64,000 nt of DNA from Protea cynaroides. Taxonomy: Eukaryota > Streptophyta > Magnoliopsida > Proteales > Proteaceae. Both the position numbers and the translations under genes were made by a program. Below are positions 35,593 through 45,824 of the stretch, piece after piece (position 1 is the stretch's first letter; every line of letters starts with the position of its first letter). The notes under the pieces were generated by a model. It was given only the letters and a program-made list of their open reading frames with translations, did no database searches and had not been told where the DNA came from. The DNA is taken from positions 72,395,439 through 72,459,438 of the forward strand of contig CM053272.1 of assembly GCA_028583415.1 (NCBI GenBank), read 5' to 3'.

Positions 35593-35974
35593 TGTTAAAT
35601 ATGGCCCACATGGGCCCAGCCAACCAAATCAAGAACCAACCAATGTTCCTGGTTCTAATTAGAGCCAGCAACACTGGCTTGTGCTCCTATTTTTCCTTCC
35701 TTATTTCAATTGTTATTTATTTCCTTATTATTGTTATTTGTTTCTTTTTATGTCTCCTCTTATTTATGGAGACTTTCTATTTAATTGGATACTTTTTGCT
35801 TATAAATAAGATTGGTGTCTAAGAGGGAGAGGTATTGATTTCAACTACAGCACCTTGCTGTTTTTGTGATCTGCTCTCCATTTCTTCTTCTTCTTCTTCT
35901 TCTAATTTCTTCTTCTCTCTTCTTCATTCTTTGTTTTTCTGGTTTTGTGTTTGAGGTTATGTGGTTTTGTTACA
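35593..35974 (+). repeat. 3' LTR of copia F
   Basis: 382 bp, nearly identical to the 5' LTR apart from a small insertion (ttatttccttattattgtt near 35715). Confidence 0.93.
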
Positions 35975-36208
35975 GTTTGCATGATGGGCGTGTACAACTG
36001 GTAGACCTCGCCATTATGTGGTACTGTGGTAGCGAGGTAGTTATACATGCGACTGTGTGTTGAGTTCAGTGTGCAGATGGTCAACTTAGGGCAACAGAGT
36101 TTTGTCAGGGAAAATTTAGAAGAAGAATTTTGGATCACTAATTCACCCCCCCTTTCAATGACAATATGTGTGTGTTCAACAATGTGGAGACTGAAGATTG
36201 TGAAAACC

Positions 36209-36220
36209 GCTTTGATACCA
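36209..36220 (-). other. Primer binding site of the short-LTR element
   Basis: gctttgatacca reads TGGTATCAAAGC in sense: the iMet primer site with one change, directly next to the 36221-36338 repeat. Confidence 0.6.
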
Positions 36221-36338
36221 TGTAAAGTTTCCATCCCAAAAGTTTGAACTGGTACGTGGAGCAGTGGAGGGACTTCCAAATGTGTATAAGGGGGGCTGAA
36301 GACTATTTGGTAGTCAGTGTGGGACTAAACTCCCAACA
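36221..36338 (-). repeat. 5' LTR of the short-LTR element
   Basis: 118 bp, tgtaaagtttcc...ctcccaaca on the plus strand. It pairs with 28603-28717. Confidence 0.6.
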
Positions 36339-36648
36339 TGTTAGAATGCTCAAACTTTTAATGTCTTCATACGATATGATGTTTTTATGCCTTCCGACAT
36401 AAATCTAGAAGCCCTTGGAAGGAAAGAAATGCAATTATTTACTCAGTTAGAAATAGCGACTTTGTTTAGATCATCTTGCAGATGCCATCAGAACTAGAAC
36501 AAAATGGTACTTATCAAGGTAACAAAAAATTAACAGTCAGATAGAAGAACCTAAAATTAATATTTAGATAGAAGTACAGAACTGGATACTTACTTTCATA
36601 CTCATACTCAATGATATTAAGTGGCTAAAGAAGATTTCACTAGTGATG

Positions 36649-36654
36649 TTTATT
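36649..36654 (-). terminator. Candidate poly(A) signal of the nucleoredoxin gene
   Basis: tttatt reads AATAAA in sense, about 110 bases after the stop codon. Position is plausible, but the hexamer is common in AT-rich DNA. Confidence 0.35.
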
Positions 36655-36761
36655 AAATAACTCCTACTGGCTCTTAATGATATTAGGCACACTAGGTGAA
36701 TTAGCTACTTTGCTGTACGAATTGTTTGGACATGGACACAGTGTATTGTCTAGTAATATGT

Positions 36762-37997
36762 TTACTCTAAGCATGTCGGATGAAGGTCGAAGTCACACTT
36801 TTCACAAGAGAAAACCCAGAATCTTCCTTGCCCTTTGCAGAAATCACATACATATGCTTTTGCCATATCCAACCCAAGGACATGTTCATGTTTTGGGTCC
36901 TTCACTTGATGAGGCAATCCATCCACTTCCTTTCCTAGGGCTGCTTCCACCTCAGTTCTCCTTGATTCAGTGAAAGGGAAGGCTTCTGCACCATAGGAGG
37001 AGATCAAAGCTCTCCCATTTGTGCTAAGGGTCTTCCCATCAGGTCCTAAAAGGACCAAAGCTGGAATTCCCTTGATGTCAAAGATCCGACAGAGGTCTTG
37101 TTGGGTCTTATCATTATAAGGAATTGCTAACCATGGCATGCTTTTGATATGGAGATTGAATTCTTCTTGGTCTCTATCTGTTGAGATGAAAATGATTTCA
37201 AAGCTTTTGTTTTGGCTAGTCTTGAGCAAATTGTATGCCCCTTTAAGCTGAATGGTGAAGGCACGGCATGGGGGACACCAATGAGCTCCAAAGTAGAGTC
37301 CAATTGTTTTACCAACAAGTTCAGAAACTAGTACCTGCAGAACAGTATAAACATCAAGAGTTGAAAATGGAAGAGCCAAGGCAGCAGTACTAATGGTAAT
37401 CTCACCTTTCTACCATCCCCAGAAAGGATGTAATCACGTGGTCCATTTACCAAAAGGTCTTCTAGTTTCCCCCCTTGTTGCTTCATCTTGTCCACAGCCC
37501 TCAACTCCTCTCTTCTTTCCCGACTGAAGGGAAATGCATCTACACCGTAGTCTTCAATCAACTCCACTGCATCTTCGTCAGATTCTCCATTTGGACCCAA
37601 TGGAATAAGTAAAGGGATACGATCAACACGGTAGCGATCACACAATCGTCTACGTATATTAATGTCAAATGGGACTGCCAGCCATGGCATCAATTTGAAG
37701 TGCTCATTAAATCCATTCTCATCCCGATCAAATGATACAAAAATGATTTCTAGATTTCTGCCCATGATTCTTAGGGTGTTGTAGAATTGCACCAATTGAG
37801 GAATCAAAGCTCTACAAGGTCTGCACCAATTGGCCGAGAAGAAGAGGCAGATTTTCTTTTGAAGTGATAACAGGGGAATCTGATAAAAATTCAAGAGGAC
37901 TGTTGAGATTTTCATATTGATGATCAAGGACCTGGATAGCAATCAAGACGAAATACTTGTGTTCTCATAATCAAAAGAAGTTTGCAATTCATCATTT

Positions 37998-38033
<36 letters not shown>

Positions 38034-38317
38034 GAAAAGGAGAGAGACCTTTCAAACCAGTGAGAGGGGATCATAAATACAAAAAATGAAGTTTTAGAAA
38101 GGATACATAAGATGAAACTCATCATTTGTATCTATTAATATAAATTAGAAGATCTAATATTTATTTATTTATTTATTTTGTTTACGTCAAAAAGAATTTC
38201 AGAATACATGCTTACCTTGTCTTCAGCAGACACAAGGAACTCAACCCCTTCTGCTGCTAAAATTGACGTGCTGGTGCTGCCGTCGATATACTCTGCTCCA
38301 TACTCACCTCCTGCCAT
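36762..38317 (-). CDS. NRX3: Nucleoredoxin-3-like protein (three exons)
   Basis: A thioredoxin-fold oxidoreductase expected to reduce protein disulfides. The gene model has exons 38317-38216, 37879-37406 and 37334-36762, with introns of 336 and 71 bp, all GT-AG and phase 0; 382 residues, close to the usual 390 or so. Exon 1 (MAGGEYGAEY...SAEDK) is the short N-terminus. Exon 2 encodes thioredoxin domain 1 with WCRPC (Cys 53/56); exon 3 encodes domain 2 with WCPPC (Cys 212/215). It ends in a zinc-binding C1-like tail (CDFCKGQGRFWVFSCEKC then HPTC). The exon 2 acceptor (tttttatcag|att) was chosen because the alternative tccag|gtcc shifts the frame. No stops or frameshifts are seen. It is the only intact host gene in the window. 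The NRX3 call rests on overall resemblance and the CRPC/CPPC pair. Confidence 0.9.
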
Positions 38318-39399
38318 CACAGCTAGAGCTCCCTGCTTTTCTTACTTATTTGCTTCTTTTCAATCCGTCTCTGGTATAGGATCCTTAAGAACCGGAAAAA
38401 AAATCAGCAAAAGATCTATAAAGCTCAACTGCAGCATAGAATGCAAAAGAACTTGGCGGGTGGAGGTGGGGGAATCCTTTCCATCTTTATTTTCTGTTCT
38501 GTTCACTCCCTTTTTTCCCTTTTCAAAGGTTAAGCTTAAGAAGATTCGTTTTAAGGGAATTTTGATATTTTGAGACTAAAGGATATACTTGTCCACTTGG
38601 GTTGTTCTTCCAATATTCTCTCCAAACAGCCAATTAGATATGAATGTAAAGTGAACAAGTAAGCGTCTCCTGTGGATAAGAGCATTTGAGGATAGATATA
38701 AAGCAAATACCCCGTGGACACGGGTGTACGTCTAACTGGGCTGGGCCAGGTTTACGTCCTTGGCTCTAACCCAGTCCAACTTCAGGCCCAAAAAACCAGA
38801 GATTTGCCCAAGCTCTTCATATATCTCCTTGTTGAATCAGACGTGCAACGTTAAATAAAACTAATTTACTTTGCTTCTTGCTCAATCTCCAAATCATGAT
38901 TTCTAGGATGGCTACTGAATCCAAGTAACTAGATTTGATTCAACATTCTATTCTTTGTAGATTGGTAGTGAACCCAAGTATTTGGATTTGATTCAACAGA
39001 CTCTATTAGGTTGGCTATTGAATACAAGTACCTAAATCTTATTCGAAATTAGACATGTTTGTAGAATTAATTTGTGGGGTACACTAGAAAATTCTTTATT
39101 GCCAAGAAACCTCTACAACTCTCCACCTGACAGAGTGTTCTCCTATGTCAACCTCACGGCTGTTATCCAGTCTTTTTTTAGGGTTTTTCCCACAGAGACA
39201 ACATATAGGGATCCCAAGAAACCCTAATTCTCACATAATTATAGATTTACCCCGTACATGTAGTAGAACCTAATACAAGTACAATCCAGTAACAGTGTGG
39301 ATCCCATAGAATACAAGACACAACCCAACAAATCTCCACCAGGCTTGAATTTTGCAAACCACCTTGAAGAAGAACCCGTTGACGTTGAGTCTGTAAACC
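38318..39399. other. Upstream region of the nucleoredoxin gene; short tandem repeats
   Basis: The first few hundred bases should hold the gene's 5' UTR and promoter; no TATA box is convincing. At about 38908-39060 a unit of roughly 55-60 bases ('ggct.ctgaatccaagta..tagatttgattcaac') occurs three times with divergence. 39060-39399 has 'ctctccacctgacag' and 'ctccaccaggcttgaattttg', which look repeat-derived but are not assigned. Confidence 0.45.
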
Positions 39400-39897
39400 T
39401 GTCACACCCTAATTTCGGCTGAATCAGAAGTGTGATTGAACCGCCACTAAACCAACGGTTCACACCAGGATCTCAATAAGATCGTGTCCACTAATACAAA
39501 TCATCGCACATAACCATAATCAGAATATAAATAAATACAGCGAAAGTCTTAATATAAATGAACTGAGTATTCTATTGATAAATAAAATAAATTATCAGAT
39601 TATTCAAATACCAAAACATAAATAAATATCTTTACATTGTTTATAAACTCCAACTGAAATAAACCAACTAAATAAATTAAAATATCCTAGAGGTACACGC
39701 AGAAAGGGCACTCACGTGAAGCGTCATGCTCGTCATCCCTTGCTTGCACTTCTAAAGCAGCAACACCTCCATACACTGGAGCGTCCACATAGTCCTCCAC
39801 AGTATAGCCTGCATCAACATCTAAAAATGATGTATACACAAGGGTGAGCTCACAACTTAGCTCAGTAAGAAAATCAGACAATGCAACAAACAACATG
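39400..39897 (-). repeat. Chromovirus LTR D, left piece
   Basis: Starts tgtcacaccctaatttcgg like the other chromovirus LTR ends and is cut by Athila-like element C. It continues at 59101. Total LTR length is 2083 bp. No gag-pol of D is found on either side, so it may be a solo LTR. The left flank is aaacc; no matching duplication is visible on the right because LTR E starts there. Confidence 0.75.
39687..39839 (-). other. Conserved LTR mini-ORF, LTR D version
   Basis: The frame ends ...DVDAGYTVEDYVDAPVY...HDASRECPFCVYL-stop. The 42 codons from DAG to the stop align without gaps to the A and B versions. Many differences are at third codon positions. Confidence 0.5.
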
Positions 39898-41081
39898 TGA
39901 TGTGAATTAAAATATGTATGTAACCGCAAGTGCACGGTATCGTGCAGTAACGGATCGATCTCAAGGAGGAATCGCTATTATCCTAACTCAAATAAGGTAA
40001 AGCGTACCAAGGGGATTTGATTGAATTAACACTCTATCACTTCAAATAAAAATTAATCAAGCAATAAAAACAATAATAACCAATCATAACGGTACGAAAA
40101 TTTACGAAATCACTAACCATAAAGTAACACAGATCTATTGCAAGAAAAGAACGAAATTAAAAGTAAAAGAATATAAGAAAAACTTATCTCGATAGAAGAT
40201 TTCTCTGTCGTTGCTCGTCGTCTTGTTGTCACTCCAAGGCGATGTGCAAACGATTACAAAGGGAGCTTTCTCCCCTAAATTAAATTAGTAATGAGGTATA
40301 ACTTATATTTATCTACCATACTATAGAGTTCTAAATCTGAAATTAAAACTTAAAAAAAAATAAAATAAAAATAAACTTAACCAAGAAGAACACAACTTAA
40401 AAAGAAAAAAACTAAGAATCTCAAACTCTCTCATAAATTCTCAAAAAAAAAAAAAAAAACTCATAATAAAATTCTTAGATGATTTTTCTATTGCTGAGCA
40501 TCACATATATATACAAGTGAGTAAAGATCACAATCAATCTTTACAATTGGATTACAAGAGATTTTGTGGAGATAATTTTGGTAACCAAATTCCAATATTG
40601 TAAGTTCATTGTATGTGGACGATTCTTGAGTAGAAAAAATCTTGCACCAACTCATCATATCTTTAACATCATTATCTCTTCTTGAAAACTTCCATAATCG
40701 ATTGGAGCTTTCCATTCTTCCATGCTATGCCATTCTTGTAAATTTGATTCCAAATAACTAAAGAATATTTTCTCAAGAGAATAGAATCTTTCACATGAGA
40801 TTGGGCTACTCTTTGACTTGGTCTAAGGCTGATCTTATATACAAAATTCGTGGCTCTCCTCATAAAATTCATTTTATGCCCGGCTGCTGAGTTGACTAGG
40901 TGAGTTAACTGGACAGGATCACCAAAAGTTCATAAAATGATCTTTTCAAGCTCAAATTTCTCCATTCTTTCACCTATACCCAACAAAGATAAAATCAACA
41001 TTAACTACCCGAAAAACATCATAAATAGAATAAGAGATCTACATTTTATGCCCTAAATTCACACATAAAATGTGTTCATCA
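39898..41081 (-). repeat. 3' LTR of element C
   Basis: 1184 bp, tgatgtgaatt...gtgttcatca on the plus strand. Nearly identical to 57918-59095; the small differences are scattered and in homopolymers. Confidence 0.93.
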
Positions 41082-41096
41082 GATTCCCCCACACTT
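41082..41096 (-). other. Polypurine tract of element C
   Basis: gattcccccacactt reads aagtgtgggggaatc in sense, directly next to the 3' LTR. Confidence 0.75.
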
Positions 41097-42186
41097 GAGC
41101 TTTGCTAGTCTCGAGCAAAGAAAAATATAAACATAAAATAAAATCTTAACTCATTTTCGTAGGAATCACGATTGCACTTAGCACGTGCAATAAGCCTTTA
41201 AACCCCTAGGTCACCCCTAACGGACGAGTTGAGTCTCGTGAGTATTTTCAGAGAATAAACACACAAAATTCATATAGAAATTTCAAACTTTAATTTTGTT
41301 ATTAAGGAGAAAAGAGCACACACACATCTTATTAGTCAAGACACTCAACTTGGGATCAAGAAAACATAGAAACCCCCATACTTGAACTTTGCTACCTCAT
41401 ATGATTCAAAGACTAATGTTGCATCTTAATTAGGAAACCTTGTTATATCATCCAAACATATCTCTCCTTAAGGTGAACCCTTTGTAACATACTGGTAACC
41501 AAGACCCAAGAATAGCTTTCAACACTTGTATTTTTTTTTCCTCTTTAAGCTACTCCACTACAATTGTCTTGAGAAGTGCAGGTGGTTATGCATTCCCATG
41601 TTACTATGTAGCTTCGCTTTTGACACATATCTTTAAAGACATTGATGCTAAAGAGTACTTTTTATTTTTATTTTTAATAAGAGTTGTATCCAAGGAATTT
41701 CAATCAAGACACCTCACTTCCTGAGGCGGAATGTCTTGTATAATTTCAAGAACAAAAAACTCTTATATTATTATTTTCTTATTATGATTTTTTTTATAGT
41801 ACAAGGAGGTCTCAGCTTTATTCAAAGGTTGAAATTACCAACTATAACCATAAAATATTCATCCCTTCAGGAGAGGTAAGATGTATTTTCTAACTTAATT
41901 CCCATATCAAAATACAGCCTAAGTACTATCCTCACATAGGGTTTCATTACTTCGTATGTGATAGTTTCCTAGGTCTCTTTCTCCTTCCTCTTTTGTATCA
42001 AAACCATATAAATAATGATTGACTTTCCCAAAAACCAAAGTTAATATGTTAAAATTTACAATGAAAGCTCAAAATTCATTTTTTTAATGAAATCTTAACC
42101 CTTCCCCCATACTTAAATCATGCATTTTCCTCAATGTATACAGAAAAATAAAAGACAAGGACAAGGGGAAGAAAAAACTCCCTGAA
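41097..42186 (-). other. Non-coding 3' region of element C
   Basis: About 1.1 kb lie between the integrase stop and the PPT. Some Athila elements carry an env-like gene here; I see no open frame of useful length. Confidence 0.6.
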
Positions 42187-42839
42187 TTAAGGATCATTGT
42201 AAAAAGGCTCATGGAGATCCATGACCTCTTCAGTGGAGTCGTGTGGAAGCTCCAAAAATGGCTTCAAAAGCTGGCCATTCACTTTGCTGGTTGCACCTGT
42301 ACCTGAATTTAAAATCTCAATTGCACCTAATGAGAAAACATTTTGAACAATATAAGGGCCCTCCCAACGAGATCTAAGTTTACCAGGAAAAATATGCAAA
42401 CGAGAATTATAAAGCAAAACCTTGTCGCTAGGGTAAAAGACTTCCGAAGGATATGTCTATCATGATAAGCCTTGGTCTTGTCTTTATAGATGCGGACACT
42501 ATCGTTGGCATCATTTCTCAATTCATCCAACTCAGAGTGCTGGAGTCCTCTATGAGTGCTAGCATCTAACAAATCAAAATTTAATTTCTTAATTGCCCAA
42601 AATGCTCGATGTTCCAATTCGACTGGTAGATGGTAGGCTTTTTCGTACACCAGACAGTAAGGGGATTGACCAAGAATGGTCTTGAAAGCAGTTCTATAAG
42701 CCCACAAAGCATCTACTAGGCGAATGGACCAATCCTTACGAGTAGGATTGACAGTTTTTTCTAAAATTTGCTTGATTTGTCGATTGGACACTTCAACGTG
42801 TCCACTGGTCTGAGGATGGTAAGGGGTTGCCAATTTATG
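42187..42839 (-). pseudogene. Integrase, C-terminal part (element C)
   Basis: The minus-strand frame starts inside the catalytic core at 'MATPYHPQTSGHVEVSNRQI' (the Glu region). It runs through 'LVDALWAYRTAFKTILGQSPY' and 'HLPVELEHRAFWAIKKLNFD', then after a frameshift at about 42450 into 'LYNSRLHIFPGKLRSRWEGPY', ending at 42187. The N-terminal part is at 52822-53423. Chromovirus B is inserted between the two, inside the integrase core. Confidence 0.88.
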
Positions 42840-43185
42840 GGTAATGTAAGACCCATATCGAACTAACCGGTCTTACCACCTTGTACCAGGTCTACCTATC
42901 ATGGTCGAGCCAAGTGGACCAAGTACGTAAAGGAAATCACAAAACCAGGTATGAATTTGACCCAAAAACAGTAAATATGAGGGTAGGGTTGACCCCACCT
43001 CAACAGAGTCCAACCCATGATTTTTTAGACCTAGGGTCGGATGACTTGAGGCCCTAGGGTCGATGGATTCTGCGACCCTAGCATCGACCCTATGGTGACA
43101 GACTGAAATCGTGAATTAGGAAACTTTCCTAATTTTAGGAATTCCTTTCCTAATCTCGATGGTATGTATTTTCGGAGGTTTTCCT

Positions 43186-43195
43186 CTATAAATAG
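43186..43195 (+). promoter_or_regulatory. TATA box of element B 5' LTR
   Basis: ctataaatag is followed by gacgtccctt and then a GA-rich leader (43245-43290). Transcription should start about 30 bases downstream. Confidence 0.75.
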
Positions 43196-44459
43196 GACGT
43201 CCCTTAGCCTCTTTCACTCCTTTTGGAACCCTAATTGAGAGTGAGAGAAAGAGAAGAGAAGGAAGAGAAGAAGAAGAGAAGGAAAATTTGAGAAGACAAC
43301 TAAAGAAAAAGAATTCAGAGAAATCTCTGAATCTCAGCAACCCTAAGGTATGAATACATTCCTCATGAATTACGAAAGACCCTAGAATAGCTTATAAAGA
43401 AGTTAGGGATGGGAGAAACCCAAATCATCTACCCATGGATGAGTTTCGAAGGAATCCATGAAAGTAATCATCATAGACAACGGAAAGCGTGTAAAAGCAT
43501 AGTTATGAGCCATAGAACATTCTTAGAATGGACCTACGAGACTACAGGATCGATCCCATGCTCTCGGGAAGTCTAGGGAGGTTGTGGTCACACATAGGGT
43601 CGATGGGTAACCGACCCTATGACCGACCCTACACCCTGGGGTCTCAGATACCTGCGACCCATCCGCGACCCTAGCTTTACAGCAAGCTTAAATTGTTGGA
43701 AATTATTTCTAATTAGAATCTATCAATTTATTGGGTTTTCCTAGTGATATAAAAGTGATTCTTAGAGCTTGAAAGAGGGTTTACACTCAATTAAAGGTGA
43801 GGGAACAAGACCTAAACTAATTGGCTAATAATAAACTATTTTCATTTATTGAGTCCAATGCCATGTATGATTCTATGATTGTATGATTGTAATGTGCATA
43901 TCACATGTCATCTACTATTCCTGTTATTACTATTCATGCATATTTAATTTAGTTTATTATAACATGTTGATGATGATGATGCTAGGAATAGGCATGTGAA
44001 TGTATGTATGTGGTTAGTGTACCTAATGCGAGTGGGGATCAGGGGAGGACGTGGCATTGTGGTTTAGCCTGGTCACCAGACCCTAGCTCTATCCCTATGG
44101 ATGTATTAATGGTTGCTGGGGTGAGGCCTTGGATACACTATTTGACATTAAGATTGGTTAATTGCGAGCCCAGTTTGCAAGCCCACGCCAATAGGGGCTT
44201 ACGTGTTGGTATAGACAGCCGGTACAGGAATGCCATTTTCATTGGGTGTATACTTGTCCATGGTGGGTGCATGTGGGATGACAATGCCGTATTCATTGGG
44301 CGGCTCCACACACTCGTGTATAGAGGTGAGGCGGCCTCCGAACCTTTCTATAGCACATTGCAAACTTATAAATCAGACCAAAGATATGAATTGAATGCAT
44401 GCATATGTTTGTTGCATTATTTTGTTTGCTCACTGAGCCGTGATGTGTGCTCACCCTTT

Positions 44460-44612
44460 CGACGTCGAATGCTTTTAGTTGATGATGCAGGTACCACGGT
44501 TGAAGATTATATGAATGCTCTGGTGTATGGACATGCGGAGGTAATGGATGCTGAAGTTTTGATGGAATCGCATGATTCGTCATGCGAGTGCAATTTTTGC
44601 GTTTTTTATTAG
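44460..44612 (+). other. Conserved LTR mini-ORF, element B 5' LTR
   Basis: The block RRRMLLVDDAGTTVEDY...HDSSCECNFCVFY-stop is the C-terminal end of a longer open frame (44004-44612, 202 codons) that starts in the LTR leader. Only the last 50 codons are shared as protein with A and D. Confidence 0.5.
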
Positions 44613-44892
44613 TTTTTATTCAAATTATACAGACGATGTAATTGTTCAAATATTTTATTTAGGTCTTAGTATTTGGAAGATAATTGAATAATTTATTTAT
44701 GTTATCATCTTTAGACTCTCAGTTCCTTTGATATTAAAGACTTTCGCTATTGTGTATTTACTCTGATTATTGTTGTGTATGTGTATGGTTTAAACAAACA
44801 GACACAGCCTATTCGAGATCCTGGTTGAACCGTTGGTTTATTAGCGGTTCATTATACCATTCTGAATAGTACAGAATTAGGGTGTGACAACT

Positions 44893-44904
44893 TGGTATTA
44901 GAGC
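44893..44904 (+). other. Primer binding site of element B
   Basis: tggtattagagc is the iMet primer site TGGTATCAGAGC with one change, three bases after the LTR. Confidence 0.8.
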
Positions 44905-45194
44905 TCTCAGGCCCTGTCTGTTAAATCAGTATACTTCCACAAAAGTTCATGAACGGAGTTAGGATTTAATTTAAAAGCTGTAATAAGAACACACTATAAG
45001 CACCTGTGTTGTATGAGACAAAATTAAGAAAGAGAATAATGCACATATAAAAGAAGGAACAAGCTTTATTTATACATCAAATCAAAAGCAATGTTTATAC
45101 ATATCCAAACCAGAGTACAGTCCTCAATCCGGACAGTTACTCTGTAATATAAGAAAAACAAAAGAAAAAAAAAATATATATATATATATATACA

Positions 45195-45793
45195 TCATGG
45201 AGCTGGAGGTGCTGAAGGAGGAGGTGCCTCGCGATCTCTATCATAGTTATCAGCATACACCCTAGTCAACCAGGCCACCTGAGTTTGGGTCACCTGGAGA
45301 CTAGCTGCCAGCTCGGCCATCCGCTGATCCGACGAGCGCTGGGCCTCCCTAATCTCATGCAACAGCCCCATAATATCATCAGAAGGTGGGCGTGAAGGAC
45401 CAGCCATGTGTGAAGGAGCTCGAGATGGACAGCTCCAGTAGAATGTAGAGGTGATGGAGGAGATATAGCGTCTACATCCATATACATGCGATCCTCATCA
45501 TCACCCCCATGAACCCCTGCTCCTCCTGCTGCTACGGCTGCTGCCTCAGGGTCTGCCACCTCTACCCGAGTACGAGGACGCACCAGAGCGTTCATCTCCT
45601 CATCACTAACCTGAGCATCCCGCATGCCCATCCTACAAATAGCCTCCCAGTCCAGCACTGATGAGAAAGTCTTCTCCTGAATCTTCTCATATACTAAATC
45701 AACCCCTAGGCGGGTAAGCAGTGTAGTGATCAGGCGTCCATAGGGCAGGTTGCCTATCTGACCAGGCAGCGTAGCACAGATCATCATCCTCAT
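45195..45793 (-). pseudogene. Antisense extra gene of element B (C-terminal half)
   Basis: It is transcribed opposite to gag-pol, in the same place as in A. The minus-strand frame begins at 45793 and matches A from 'LPYGRLITTLLTRLGVDLV' through 'KIQEKTFSSVLDWEAICRMGMRDAQVSDEE' (A has a stop in place of this Q). It continues with 'VRPRTRVEVADPEA' and 'DRMYMDVDAISPPSPL'. After a frameshift near 45410 the C-terminus is 'VTQTQVAWLTRVYADNYDR...' ending at 45195. The N-terminal half is gone: a deletion joins this gene directly to a gag that has lost its start. No function known. Confidence 0.65.
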
Positions 45794-45824
45794 AATAATA
45801 TAAGGGAGGCAGATAGGCTGCCTA

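Larger units (their letters stand above)
30648..35974 (+). mobile_element. Ty1/copia retrotransposon F
   Basis: The 5327-bp element has 5' LTR 30648-31012, PBS 31013-31024, gag, protease, integrase, RT and RNase H in copia order, PPT 35581-35592, and 3' LTR 35593-35974. It is flanked by an exact 5-bp duplication, gtttg (30643-30647 and 35975-35979). The LTRs are very similar, so insertion is fairly recent. Even so, gag-pol has at least four in-frame stops and several frameshifts. It sits inside the short-LTR element 28603-36338. Confidence 0.93.
28603..36338 (-). mobile_element. Short-LTR (TRIM/LARD-like) retroelement, split by copia F
   Basis: Two related 115-118-bp repeats with TG...CA ends lie at 28603-28717 and 36221-36338. 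Both contain 'atcccaaaagtttgaact', 'gactatttggtag' and 'gactaaac'. In minus-strand orientation the right copy is followed by a primer site (gctttgatacca, 36209-36220), so it is the 5' LTR. Flanks tatta (28598-28602) and tgtta (36339-36343) match at 4 of 5. Without the copia insertion the element is about 2.4 kb and has no recognisable gag-pol, so it must be non-autonomous. Internal origin is unknown. Confidence 0.6.
42845..44889 (+). repeat. 5' LTR of element B
   Basis: 2045 bp, tgtaagaccc...gggtgtgaca. It is 153 bp shorter than the 3' LTR. The difference is mostly two deletions between short direct repeats (one about 127 bp near 44095, one about 22 bp near 42990). GGGTCGA clusters are at 43020-43090 and 43550-43670. 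Confidence 0.93.

Noticed and set aside
40488..40872. Short minus-strand frames in the LTRs of C (40488-40872 and 58686-58886)
   Set aside because: They occur in both LTRs but contain no domain, and they differ by frame breaks between the two copies. Treated as chance frames.
43116..43340. Minus-strand frames of 74 residues in LTR B (43116-43340, 50912-51136)
   Set aside because: They are shadows of the GA-rich leader, low complexity, and present only because the two LTRs are copies.
44293..44583. 96-residue minus-strand frames in LTRs B (44293-44583, 52220-52510)
   Set aside because: They are antisense to the sense mini-ORF frame and have no conserved counterpart in LTR A or D.
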